Source: Gnetum montanum
Taxonomy: Eukaryota > Streptophyta > Gnetopsida > Gnetales > Gnetaceae
Assembly: GCA_015680685.1 (NCBI GenBank)
Contig: MNCI01033354.1
Coordinates: forward strand, 957,647-1,021,646
Direction: 5' to 3'
DNA: 64,000 nt
Every line of letters begins with the position of its first letter. Within the stretch, counting starts at the first letter, position 1. Position numbers and translations under genes: made by a program. The notes under the pieces were generated by a model that saw nothing but the letters and a program-made list of their open reading frames with translations, was not told the DNA's origin and searched no databases. Below are positions 32,422 to 43,901 of this stretch, piece after piece.

Positions 32422-34350
32422 ATGAAACTAGCAAAGCAACCAAAGAAACCCACATGTATTCAACCTCCTAGGAACACTTTTAGCCTTTACAAACATATAA
32501 ATGTCAATAAAAAACAAAACCAAGAGAAACCAATACAATTAAAATTTGATCATTCAGTCCTTTTGACAAAGAAAAATTTCAAGGAACAAACACAACATAA
32601 TTTTTCCATATCTATTAATCCTCTATTTGATACTCCACCCATTACAATATCAGCCATGAGTTCAGCTATAGGAGTAGGATCCTAAAATACTACCCTAATA
32701 TCAACCTATGTGACCATAATTAGATAAACTACCCAACTAATAAGTACTTTGAATTTACAAACTACGCCACTAGTTTCTATGTGTTTACTAGGTCCTCTAG
32801 TAACCCCAATAGTAACTTCTACCTATGCAATGGGATCATCTTCATAACATACACCTCCCTCATTTTCCTTGGGTTCAATACCCTTCTCCTTTGGTAGTTT
32901 GAGCTCCAATGTTATAATGGGTGAACCTTACCCAAGAAAAATCCTTGGAGAATTATTAAATCAAAGAGCATCCATCATATCTCATTGATTGTTGGTTTTC
33001 CCACAAGGAAGATATGTAGAAGTCAAAAACATTCATCTATTACCTATTTTTAAGGGGAAAAATGATGAAGATTTGGTTACCCACATAAGGAAATTTGAGA
33101 CAACATTAGGCATGTTAACACCTCAAAGTGGGGATAGGACTAAGATGATTACTTTTAAATCAACCTTGAAGGACAAAGCTGATTTTTGGCTACAAATACT
33201 TAGAACAAAAATTAGTTCATGGGATGAATTTAAGAATGCTTTCCTACAGATATTCCTTTCTAATGATAGGTTGTACTCATTAAGGAAATAATTAATGAGT
33301 TTCATGCAACATGAGAAATGAAGACTATGAGAGTACCTTTGATAGATTTAAAGGATTGTGCTTAAAAAATCTAAACCATGGATTCCTAGCCCATTAATTA
33401 ATTCAAATATTTGTAGAAGGCTTATTACCTTATTATAAGAAAAAATGTTGACTTTGCATGTGGAGGAAGTATCTTAAACGTGACACCTGAAGATGGTTGG
33501 AAAATCATAAATTCATTAGTAGATCAAAGTAAACATTGGCAAAAACCCAACATTATGCAAGGCATGACCTAACAAATAGAAAATTTAAATAAAAAAGTGG
33601 ATGAGTTGACATGGTTGATTAAGAAACAAGCTCATGTAATTCAAGATGAAATATGCAATATTTGTGGTAGCCCCCAACATGACCAAATAACTTGTCCAAC
33701 CTTGTATTATTGTTAAGAGGAAATGCAAGAATCTGTGAAGGCTTTTCAACAATATAAGAACTAACCAACAGTGAAGTTTCCTCAATGACCATTTTTGCCC
33801 ACAACAGTATCCTCAAAATAATTTTAGGCCATTTAAAAATCTAACCAATGAACACTTGCATAAACTCACCCAAAGCTTCACTTCCTTCAAAGAAGAAAGA
33901 AGACAATTTATGAGTGAGATTAGAAGAAGATTTCAAGACCTAACTAACAACAAGTTACAATCCCAACCTAAACCTAATCTGACATCTCAAAGAAAGGGAA
34001 AAGAAAAATTACATTCCATTACTACAAGGAGTGGAAAAACAATTGAACCAAAACCCCAAAAGAAGGTGAGATTTGAGGAGGTAGGGACACAAGAAGGAGT
34101 ATAGCCACAAGTGTTAGATGAGGAGAATCAACAAACTAGGGAAAGAGAACAACCATTATTCTCTAAACAATCAGTTTTTCCTCCTTTCCCTAAATAGTTA
34201 TAAGAGGATACAACTAAAGCCCATATGGAAATTTTTTTTTAGTGAATTATACTTACATAATCCTTTAGAACAAGTAGTAAAAGACATGCCTCTTTATGCC
34301 AAATACTTAAGGGAACTATGTACTAAGAAAAGTAAGGAAAAAATTCTTAA
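32422..34350 (+). pseudogene. E3 gag remnant with zinc knuckle
   Basis: Starts in a Lys/Pro-rich frame (32,422) and continues in the capsid-like frame from 32,989 (GRYVEVKNIHLLPIFKGKND, WDEFKNAFLQIF). An intact CX2CX4HX4C zinc knuckle (CNICGSPQHDQITC) lies at 33,654-33,695. Further on, 33,856-34,104 is basic and reads LQSQPKPNL and TRSGKTIEP, the segment before the protease in Athila-type Gag-Pol (usual motif L-R-S-G). Stops and at least two frame changes separate the parts. The knuckle would bind the RNA genome. Confidence 0.75.
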
Positions 34351-34360
34351 ATAGGTTTAT

Positions 34361-34753
34361 TTGGTGGGTAATCTTTCTCAACTCATACAAAGTCATGAGA
34401 TTCCAAAGTGCCAAGACCCAAGAGTTCCTACCATTCCAATCAAAATAAGTGATCAAGTAATTAAAAATGCATTATTAGATTTAGGGGCCAACATTAATAT
34501 TGTGCCTCTTGAAATGGCTAGGATGCTAAATGTCAAGGGTATTATAGAGGTAAACATGACCGTATCATTGGCTGATGGATCAAATGTTAAGCCAATAGGA
34601 ATAGTTAAGGACTTGATAATAGAGGTGGAAAAAGGAAAATATCCAATTGATTTTGTAGTTTTGGAAGTAAAAGATCCTGATTATTTTCCAATTATATTAG
34701 GTAGACCTTGGTTAGCAATAGTTAAAGTAGTAATTAATTGTAGATCAGGGTGA
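34361..34753 (+). pseudogene. E3 aspartic protease, open for 130 codons
   Basis: The best preserved frame in the window. VPTIPIKISDQVIKNALLDL, then GANINIVPLEMARML: the active site is D-L-G-A, the form usual in Athila/Tat proteases. A flap-like VSLADGSNVKPIGIVKDL and the conserved end DYFPIILGRPWLA follow. It should cleave Gag-Pol. The domain itself has no internal stop, but its flanks are closed by stops, so no polyprotein can be made. Length is that of a complete retropepsin domain. Confidence 0.85.
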
Positions 34754-36020
34754 CCTCAACTCTCTTTTTCCAACCTTACTTTTATACTAAATATATATAA
34801 TAAGGTAAAAGAAGGTGTAGACTTGAAGGAAGCACGAATGATCTACACTTTACCCACTCTAGCAATTGCACAAGATAGAGAAACCTTAGTATTGAACAAT
34901 TTTGAGGAAGGACCTTTAGACCCCTTGACTAAAGAACAATAAGATCTTCTTTGCTAGATTTTGAATTTAGGCTCAAGAAATATTGGGGAAATAAATCAAC
35001 CTGCAAATAAAGATTCTTTGGATCTTAAAGAACTACCTAGTACACTTAAATATATTTTTCTAGATCATAATAAACTATTAATAATAAATTACCAACTTAC
35101 TTATGAAAAATAAAGACAATTATTAGAAGTTTTGCATAGGAAGTTAGAGGCATTTGCATGGAGTTATGAGAACCTTCACTAAGGAATCTCACCCAACATT
35201 TGCCAACATCATATCTATCTAGAAGACAATGTAAAACTAGTAAGAATTCCCCTGATGAATTAATCCAACCTTAAAAAAAATTGTTAAAGATGAAATTTAA
35301 AACATTTAGAAAGAAGGGATTATTTATCCAATAGCTAATAGTGAATGGGTAAGCCCCATTACTATAGTTCCCAAAAAAGGTGAAAAATGGAGAGTTTGTG
35401 TGGATTATAGGAGATTAAATTATAATATGAAAAAGACCATTTTCCATTACCATACATGGATCAAATTATGATAAAGTTAGAGGAACATCAATATTATTAT
35501 ATTTTTGAATGGATTTAGTGGCTAACATAAAACAACCTTTACATGTCCTTATGGAAGTTTTGCTTGTAAACAGATGCCTTTTAGCCTTTGTAATGCACCA
35601 TCAACTTTGCAAAGAGTCATGATCTTAGTCTTTTCTGATATGTTAGAAGATTATGTTGAGGTCTTTATGGATGATTTTTCAGTTTATGGAAACACTTATG
35701 ATGAAACTTTGAAACATCTTGAAAATATCTTAGATAGATGTATAAATAAGAATTTAAAATTAAGTTGGGAAAAGAGTCACTTGATGGTTATAAGTGGCAT
35801 CATGCTAGGACATGCTATTTATAAAAATGGGATAAGGATGGATGATAAAAAATTAAGATTCATAACTACACTTCATAACTACACTTCCAACTCCAACTAA
35901 TCTTTTCTAGGACATGCTAGGTATTATAGAAGGTTTATCAAAGACTTTTCCAAAATTAGTAAACCATTATACATGCTCTAAGAAAAAGATGTTTCATTTG
36001 TTTGGACTAATGACTATCAA
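34754..36020 (+). pseudogene. E3 reverse transcriptase remnant
   Basis: Linker to 35,270 (LEAFAWSYENL, P-I-x-C-x-H-H-I-Y-L), then GIIYPIANSEWVSPITIVPK, KWRVCVDYRRLN, a broken finger/palm, and from 35,574 an open stretch of 108 codons: MPFSLCNAPSTLQRVM, VEVFMDDFSVYGNTYDETL (catalytic F-M-D-D intact), LSWEKSHLMVISGIMLGH. The thumb begins at LGHARYYRRFIKDFS (about 35,905). Athila-type by the FMDDFSVYG and WEKxHxMV motifs. Confidence 0.8.
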
Positions 36021-36500
36021 GAAGCATTCTTGGAATTGAAAAAATGAGTAACCACAACACCTATATTAAATGCACCTAATTGGGATTATTCATTTGATTT
36101 AATGTGTGATGCTAGTGACATAGTAGTAGGGGTAGTTTTAGGACAATACATTGATAATAAACCAAGGCAAAGTAGATTATAAAACTATAAAAAAAGAATT
36201 ATTGGACATTGTATATGCTCTAGTTAAATTTAGACATTATCTAATAGGATATAAAACTAGAGTATATATAGATCATTTAGCCATTAAATTCTTAGCTACC
36301 AAAAAAAATAGAAAATGTAAGAATAGTGAGACAGTGTTTATTACTCTAGAAATTTTACCGAGATATTTTAGATAAAAGAGGTAGGGAAAATGTAGTAGCA
36401 AATAATCTTTCTAGGCTAGAAACTATCGATGAGAATCAAATACAAGGAGTCTTTCATGATGAATTCCTTGATGAATAACTTTTCTCCACAAGAAAGGATC
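36021..36500 (+). pseudogene. E3 RNase H remnant
   Basis: TTPILNAPNWDYSFDLMCDA carries the first catalytic-type Asp (M-C-D-A-S-D), then VVLGQ and, from 36,151 in another frame, VDYKTIKKELLDIVYALVKF, YLIGYKTRVYIDHLAIKFL (Y-I-D-H, matching Y-T-D-H). The end (DENQIQGVFHDEFLDEXL-like) reaches 36,480. One frameshift and several stops. Confidence 0.75.
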
Positions 36501-37740
36501 CTTGGTTTGCTGATATAGCCAATAATCTAGCCACTATGAAAACCCCCACCAATTGGACTAAGGAAGAAAAGAAATATCTCCTACACATTGTATCTAGATA
36601 TATTTAGAGTAGTCCATAGATCTATTGAATCTATAAGGATAATATAACAAGGTGATGTGTAGCTGAGAATGGACAACAAGAAATTCTACATATGTGCCAT
36701 GATGACTTAGGAGGTGGCCACTTTGATAGCAAGAGTATTGTAATTAAAATTTTACAAAGTGGATTTTATTGATCTTTAATCTTTAAAGATGCACATAAGT
36801 ATGTGTAAGAATGTGATAAATGTCAATGAATGGAGGCCATCACAAAGAGACATGAAATGCCCTTACAACCAATTTTGATTACAAAACCATTTGATGTGTT
36901 GGGTATGGATTTCCTAGGACCATTTCCACCATCTAATGGATGCTAATACATTTTGGTATGTATAGATTATGTCATCAAATGGGTTGAAGCAAAATCCACT
37001 CCAATAAATGATGTTAAGATAGCTGTAGCATTTCTTAGAGAAAGTATTTTAACATGTTTTGGAACTCCATAGGAAATCATTAGTGATTAAGGAACCCATT
37101 TTTTTCAATAAAATTATGGAAAAATTCCTTAAATCTTGTGGTATCTAACATAAGATAGCTACTACCTATTAACCTTAAACAAATGGCCAAGTAGAAAATG
37201 CTAATAGAATTATCTTGAATATATTAACGAAAACTTTATGTACTAAAAGGAAAGATTGGTTTAAAAAATTGCAAGATGCACTCTAGGCCTATAGAATTAC
37301 TTATTAACCAAATTTAGAATACTAATTCTATCAATTGATTTTTGGGAAGTTATGTATATTATTGGTTAAACTAAAATATCAATCCATTAGATTAGCCGAA
37401 CAACTCAACTTTGATGAAGACATGAACTAGATTGCTTGAATTAACCAACTTCATGAACTTGACAAAATGTGGCTCCATGCTCTTGATAAACAAAAGATAG
37501 TGAAAAAAAATGAATGAAAACCTTACATGATAAAAATATTTGTAAAAAATACTTTTTAGTAGGGGATACAATCCTTCTTTATAATATGAGGTTACATAAA
37601 TTTCCAAGGAAATTAACAACTCAATGGGAAGGTCCTTATTTAGTTGAACCCACATGAAAATGGAAGTGTCTTAATACCCCCTATTGATGATTCCTCAACT
37701 ACATTGGGGAACCCAAAGAGAACGAACTAGTAAAGCTAAG
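36501..37740 (+). pseudogene. E3 integrase and pol C-terminus
   Basis: CHDDLGGGHFDSKSIVIKIL (His/Cys domain), MDFLGPFPPSNGC (first Asp), VCIDYVIKWVEAKSTPINDV, then FGTPXEIISDXGTHF (second Asp, X for stop), a broken TNGQVENANRII (catalytic Glu present in QVE), WFKKLQDAL and SIRLAEQLNFDEDMN, the Athila-type C-terminal region. Mostly one frame with TAG/TAA stops; frameshift near 37,105. Inactive. Confidence 0.75.
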
Positions 37741-39958
37741 TGACCCAACTTATTCCATTACAGATGAATTACATAACAAAAATCATTTGGAAGTCTTAGC
37801 TCTTAAATGTATCCCTCAACAAGACTCTTATGTCATAGAATAAACTAATGAAAAGGTATTTATAGTCTACAACTTTTACCTTGAAAAATGTAGAGGGAAA
37901 TAATATTTTCTATTATTAGTTGAAACTTTAAAGAATTTAGTAGGATCATGTTTGGAATGCAAGGGAGAAGGACAACTCCACCTACCTTGAGCTAGGCAAG
38001 TTTAAATCCAAAAGCGAACTAAGGGTGAACCTTAGATTAATAAGTGTCTTACATAAACTTTATTATTTTAACCAATATTATTTAAGTACAATGATCATAA
38101 GTCAAGGTGGCGAAATAGCTTAGTATAGGGTAATTCTTATTTGTGTTTAGTTTCAATTAAATACCTACTTGGATGAGTTACTAAGGTGAAAATGATGTGT
38201 TATATTGGACTTAGTTTCTCTAGTGGTAAAGGCATCTATCAATCTCAAGCCATGTGAGAAATCCTTTTGAAATGAATTTGGCTCCCATAAGAACCTCATG
38301 ATTGAATCTAGTTAGTTATTGAGTTTCTTGTGAAGAAAACAAAAAAAAAAAAACAAAAAGAAAGAAAGCAAGAACATAAAATCTAGAAAAAAATGGCTAC
38401 ACAAGAATGTTTACTCATGAGTTGAGCCCCACTCCCACAAGAACCTTACAATTGGGATGATGCTCTAAGCTCATAATTTCAAGCATCCTACCAGAACGCC
38501 CTTCTATAAGTAGAGTGTTTAAGGGTTAGGAAACAATTACCAATTAACTAAAAATGCCACTACCTTAGAACTATGGTATAACACTAGTAGTGAAGGAGTG
38601 ACTCCTTTCTAGTTGGTATCTTAATGGACACCTTCACTTCTAATCATTCCTTTTGCTATGTTATTTAGTTACTTTTCTTTTGCTTCTCTTACTTTTTAGA
38701 ATTTTTTTTTGGTTTCATTTTTTGTTAAATTCCTCTTTTCATTTTAAAGTTATCTTCCCATTTACCATGTTTTCTTTGCTAATGAACCTAGCTATGATCC
38801 ATACATTAGCTTAATCTAGGGGGTGGTGGAGGAGGAATAACCAATTAATAAAGGATATGATAGTGGGGTATAACCAACTTGAAAGCTGAAACAAGAACAA
38901 GTTAGGGAATGGGTTAGATGTAAGTAATGCATCTTGGATCCTTAAATCATAGTAAAGGTTTAGACATTCTTACACTTAATAAAGTAGACCTTGTAAGCTA
39001 ATGTTAAGCCTAAGTAATCCTAGGAAGGGCCTTCCTAACCAAGCTGTATGTGGACTCATATCTAAGAATAAGAATTCATTAATTAAAAATAAGAATAAGC
39101 ACATATAAATAATTTATAGATAAAATTATAATAATATTTATTAATATCAATAGAGTTGATTTAGGGCAATTAGGATATATATAAGTATTAATATAACACT
39201 AAGTATTGATGTCTATAGATAAAATAAGAACATCCTAATTTTTCCTTTATCGAGAGACATCACAATTTTGATGTCTCACTATCATAATAAACTATAGATT
39301 ATTGATCTTAGTGACCAAGCTTGATAAGATGGTAATGAACTAGGGCTTATCAAAGTAACTTTTGACTTTATTAATAAAAGTTAATACCAATATCAATATA
39401 CTCAATTGAGCTTGAACATGAGTAAATTTTCATAAATATTTATAGTACAACATTGATGCAAATTAATACACATATCAATTTGTGTAGTGTAGATTAGTCT
39501 ATATCGGTATGTTTTAGGATTTCTCAAATGCCTTGAGTTTTATCAGCATGATAGCGATGTCAATCGATACACATATTGATCCTTATAGCCTAGATCGATA
39601 TGAATCAATATCTCTTGGAATTTTTCAAATGCCTCAATTTTTATTAGTGTGGCTTTGATTGTATTGATATGTCTACAACTTGAAGTTGCACTATATCAAT
39701 CTATGTCAAGGTAGTGATAAAAAGCAACCTAAAAGATATCAAGCCCAATAGAAGTCGCGATGTGTATTGATTACTTAAAAAGTTAAAAAAACATAGTAAA
39801 ATATTCATGAGGTGGTGATTTCTATTATAAATCACCACCCCACCACCTCAAACATGCATTTTTCTCTATGAGCTTAGGGTTAGGGTAGTAGCATGAGCTA
39901 GGGAAGCAGTGTGACCAGGTAGTGAAAGCACTGTGGGCCACTATAGAAAGGAGAAGTC
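37741..39958 (+). other. E3 spacer between pol and extra ORF
   Basis: No sustained frame. It contains a T-rich stretch (38,640-38,760), a G-rich purine tract (38,818-38,840), and two imperfect copies of a roughly 100-bp unit at about 39,470-39,690 (shared caaatgcct and cgata/catat motifs). A run of 14 A lies near 38,340. Confidence 0.5.
38818..38840 (+). promoter_or_regulatory. E3 internal G-rich purine tract
   Basis: AGGGGGTGGTGGAGGAGG plus aataa: five GG-or-longer runs with one-base loops. It sits between pol and the extra ORF, the same place as the E2 tract at 27,243-27,265. A G-quadruplex or internal priming tract is possible. Confidence 0.45.
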
Positions 39959-41281
39959 ATGATAGCAATATGGATCAATGTATGCTTTGAGGGCCTAATA
40001 TTCCTTCTCACCCTTATTCTTTCCCATTATTGGAATAACCAGAACCCTCATTTTTGCCAACTATGTTTGAATACAACAAGGGACTATCATTTTCTTTGGT
40101 GTTTTCCCCCAATAATTGTACAAGTTAATCTAGTTTTTCAATTTTGTAGCATAAAATGGTCAAATCAAGTAGTGTCAGAGAAAAGGTATAGGTATGCATC
40201 CAATGGAAGATTTAGTAGATAATTTTGATTTGTTAAAAGTTTTTATTTACATACAGGAACCCAGGAGTGAGTGGTTGCAAATTGCTCCATGGCATGCAGA
40301 GGCTGATTACATGGAGTGGTTCAACCACATCAGTGTGATGGTTCTCCAATAGCTGGAAGCCATGGGTTGTGGGGTTCTTGTCTAACAACCCCTAAACTGG
40401 TACATGTAGGAGGAGGTTTTGGAGTTCTATTAGAATCTCCAATGCCACCTCTCCAATGCCGATCCTTTGGAGTGCTACTTAGTGTCTTCTATTGGAAAGA
40501 CATGCATGAAGGTCATGGCAGCCAAGATGAAGAATGATTTGGATTACCAACTCAAGGCAATGAAATATTTAGACCAAATGCTAGAACTAGGGAAAAATAT
40601 GAAATTTTTCATTAATTCATTAGTGAGAGTGAAATTAGTTGACTACAGAACCAAGGTATACACTTTTTGAACCTTCAACTAGAGCACAGGGTGATGGCAT
40701 GGATGATTGTTACTAATGTCCTACCATCAAACCATACCACTTATGTACTCAACCCTACACTTCATGTGATGAAGGTGTTGATGTATGGGGAAGAGGAAAA
40801 TTTTTCCTACCTTCAAATTAGGTACCTCATCTAGCATTATAATGATGATGCTCCTAAGCTGTGTTTTCCCTTCCTCATCTCGGTAATTCTGTGGAAGTGT
40901 GGAGTTCTTGAGTTGCATACAACACAAAGGTACATCTTTATATTTTGAAGAGAGACACCTTTGCCTAGTCATTAAGGATCTACACCAAATTTGGACCATT
41001 CATCCAATTATCCTATGAGCCTAGCTCTTCTTTGACACCTGAATCTAGTGAGCTCCGTGGTTGTTGTGAGGAAGTCCAAACATAGCTTCATGAGGTTGAG
41101 TCCACCTAGCAGGAAATCCTTTTGATTCTACAATAGGTCAGCTATACAATTAGTGCTCTAGAAAAGAGGGTGGTGGACATTAAAAAATAAGTCCGCCCTT
41201 AGACCCGTGATGATGATGAAGGAGAAGAGCCCTCCTAGTTTAAGGAGGACATGGATGTGAAAGGAGGCTTGGAGGCTTGAT
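39959..41281 (+). pseudogene. E3 extra ORF downstream of pol (unknown)
   Basis: A decayed coding stretch before the 3' LTR. The frame with EWLQIAPWHAEADYMEWFNH starts just after an acceptor-like tacatacag at about 40,257 and runs, with stops, through MKNDLDYQLKAMKYLDQML (coiled-coil-like) to about 40,670. A late part reads YEPSSSLTPESSELRGC, a Gln/Leu-rich helix (LEKRVVDIKK) and acidic GEEPS, ending with TGA at 41,279-41,281. Position is that of env-like ORFs in Athila elements; I see no signal peptide or membrane segment, so envelope function is unsupported. Confidence 0.5.
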
Positions 41282-41499
41282 ACAGCCTCAAAATTATGTT
41301 GTTTTACTTTTTGAACTATGTGTTTAGATGACCACTTTTGTTCTTGTTCATAACCACATTTAAATGTAAGACTATTTTTAGCTAGCTACATTATGTTTAT
41401 GTTATGTTTTGATTTGTATATATTTTAATTGTATCTTTCCTTGTATCGGGGTGTTATGTTTTTTTTCTGCTTGTTGTGACCAAGCACTGGCCATAGGCT

Positions 41500-41511
41500 A
41501 GTTGGGGGTTG
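41500..41511 (+). other. E3 polypurine tract
   Basis: agttgggggttg directly before the TG of the 3' LTR; G-rich but interrupted by T. Confidence 0.5.
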
Positions 41512-42450
41512 TGTTAAACCTCATAAACTATTTAATTTTATATAGTATAGATAAAGTATTTTTATTTTTTTATTGTTTGACATATTGAAGATCATCAATT
41601 TTTGCTACATAAATTGATATGAGCTAATGATGTTTATTTTTGGCTATTGTAGGTAATTCGCAATAGAAATGTAAATCGATATAGATAATAACAATCCACA
41701 TAGAGACAACAATGAGGATCAATACCCTAGATTTTGGGCAACAAGACCAAGAAGAACAATTAGGATATTGATTGAAGAAGAAGCAGGAAACTTGTGGCAA
41801 TGATTAAGGATCGACAAATTGTACATCGATTAACATCAATACCTATGATAAGGATTTATTATCCTATATTTAATTTTAAATATCCTTATAGTATAAATAC
41901 ATGCCTTGATTCAAGTGAGGAGAGATATATAGATATATAGAGATAGACACAAAGAGAAAGAAAGAGAGGAAGAGAATTGATACCCAAGCAAACCCACATT
42001 AAGTTGAAGTCTAATTTCCTTTGAAACTATTAAGTGAGGATTTGTTGAAACCTTGTGGTAATCATAGATCATTAGAGACCATTAATGGGCTATTAAGGTT
42101 GCTACCTTGTCAAGACCATAAGGAAAAATCAAAAATAAAGAGAAATCTCCCTTATAATACTCATCATTATGCTTGTAACTTTGACTTCAATATGATTTAA
42201 TCATAAATATTTATTCTTAAACTTGTGATTAGAAGTTAGGATGAAGATTCATTTGTTTACTTATGAGTGATAGTCATAAGTGTGGACTTTGTTTGGATTT
42301 GATTCTAATCATTTATTGTCTTGATGATCTTTTGACTTTTGAACCATTCCTCCATAAGATAACATTTGCAGGTTAGTCACACACAAGGTGACTTCTCTAC
42401 AACAAAAGGCAAATATGAAAGATATTCAACACTAAATTTTACTTGGATCA
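41512..42450 (+). repeat. E3 3' LTR
   Basis: 939 bp, TGTTAAACC to GGATCA; matches 31,135-32,095 throughout, with TATAAATA at 41,892-41,899. The 3' limit could extend three bases to 42,453, which would give ataat/gtaat as target duplication. Confidence 0.85.
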
Positions 42451-42848
42451 TTAGTAATCCCAGTAGCGCTAAAAATTGGGTAACTCAGTAGTGTTATACA
42501 TGTTTAGGGTGTGTACAACAAGTGGGAACGAATGCTTATGATAGGATTACTTAAGTGATAGGTAGTTATTAGATTAATTTAGTAGTTAAATTACTTTAGT
42601 ATTTATTATTGATTCTTAGGCAACTTAATTCATAAAAGAGATAATGATAGAAATCATATACCTCAGTTACACTTAACCATACCCTTGAACTTCACAAGTG
42701 GAACTAGGAAGACAATGATTGCAATAGCTTGTTTCACCTCCTAAAACCAATGTACTTAAAAACCTAAAGTCTTTGGATTTTGATTGAATCACTAAGTGAA
42801 CACTAGTGATTTGTATGGTTGGGCATAGGGTATACTTACCGTTCATCA
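42451..42848 (+). repeat. E2 3' LTR, second part
   Basis: Continues the E2 LTR after E3: gtaatcccagtagcg through ggtatacttaccgTTCATCA. It aligns with 18,771-19,129 of the 5' LTR. Confidence 0.85.
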
Positions 42849-43400
42849 CATTATTAGTCAATATGGAAAGGACTGGAGTATGAAACTTAATGAAGCCTTA
42901 TGAGTATATAGATCCATATGGAAACTTCCTATAGGATACTCTTCCTATGAATTAGTGCATGGAAGATTACCAATTCATGTTAAAATCTATATGCAATCAC
43001 TACATATGACTTAGACTTGGAACTAACTCTAGCATAATGAGAATGATTAATAAATCTAAATGTACTAGATGAAATTCATATGGTTGTCCTTATGCATAAA
43101 GAAGTCCATAAATTTTATAATAAGAAATGGTATAATATGAAGATTAGACACTTAGAACTATAACTAAGGGACATGATCTTATACTACAACTCAAGTCATG
43201 TATTCTAATGCATGAAATTCCAAATCCTTTAAGAGGGATTCTACATTATCCATGTAGTTTATAGATTAAACATGTTGTAGATTTACCATCCTTTGATCCC
43301 AAGAAAGCATAAACTAGTTAATATATAGTAAGTAAAACCATATAGAAAAACCATGAAAGCTACAACTATCTCAATCACTACAACTACTATCACCCACTCC
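42849..43400 (+). pseudogene. E1 integrase, 3' portion
   Basis: Resumes the frame cut at 18,293: ISQYGKDWSMKLNEALxxYR, SSYELVHGRLPIHV, then NVLDEIHMVVLMHKEVHKFY, matching the E2 sequence INKYRREWSIKLNNALWAYH, SPYELMDGKLPTLP, NVLDENILVALSLNEVNKTF. That alignment shows E1 and E2 are related and confirms E2 as the insertion. It fades near 43,330. Confidence 0.8.
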
Positions 43401-43901
43401 ATCTTCCATATATTCTCGTTAGATCTTATTTGTGAGGGAGAAACCTCAAATGAATTTAAGAGTGGTGTGCCATTTTTTAACTTTTTTGTTATTTTCTTAT
43501 TTTTTAATTCCTAGTACATATTTAATTTATTGTTATTATTTTATTTTTAATAATTTTTTACTTTCTTGGGTTCTTTACTTATGATTTTGTGGATATTTTC
43601 TTATTTTTCTTAATAAACTATCAATCCTAATGTAGGAATCAACAACACATGTTTAAATTTTGGGCCATGGTATTAAACTATAGAAAGAATGATTTCACAT
43701 GGTAGTAAGACTACATCATTAGTCCCTTCATTTTTATGATAAGAATTCATTATCAGTGAAAAAATATGGTCCCTGTTACATTAAAAATTAAATTAATTAA
43801 TGATAACTATACTTTAAAGAAAGGAGGAAGCACCAAGAGGTTATAAATATGATAGGACATTAAAGGAATTCTTTAATTCTTTAGACTTCTATCATGGGTT
43901 T
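43401..43901 (+). other. E1 tail after pol
   Basis: Non-coding, T-rich from 43,450 to 43,630 like the E2 and E3 spacers. It ends where the E4 LTR starts. The rest of E1, including its 3' LTR, is expected beyond the window. Confidence 0.55.

Larger units (their letters stand above)
31135..42450 (+). mobile_element. E3: Athila/Tat-like Gypsy element inside the E2 3' LTR
   Basis: LTRs 31,135-32,095 and 41,512-42,450; PBS; gag with zinc knuckle; protease; RT; RNase H; integrase; spacer; extra ORF; polypurine tract. E2 LTR sequence flanks it on both sides, and the E2 5' LTR shows the uninterrupted site. Flanks ataat (31,130-31,134) and gtaat (42,454-42,458) may be the target duplication if three extra bases are allowed after the LTR. 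It is the youngest of E1-E3 by position and keeps longer open frames (protease of 130 codons), but is still inactivated by stops. Confidence 0.85.
18294..42848 (+). mobile_element. E2: TGATGAG-family Gypsy element, itself interrupted by E3
   Basis: 5' LTR 18,294-19,129; PBS 19,131-19,148; gag; pol; 2-kb spacer; extra ORF 27,557-30,520; 3' LTR in two parts (30,652-31,134 and from 42,451 or 42,454 to 42,848) split by E3. LTR ends are TGATGAG and CTCATCA or TTCATCA. The 5-mers next to the ends, tacta (18,289-18,293) and catta (42,849-42,853), differ only by two C/T transitions, consistent with an original cacta target duplication. It lies inside the E1 integrase. Without E3 it would be about 13.2 kb. 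All frames carry stops. Confidence 0.85.

Noticed and set aside
39838-41281. Envelope gene in E3
   Set aside because: The position fits, but there is no signal peptide, membrane segment or envelope motif, so it is listed only as an extra ORF.
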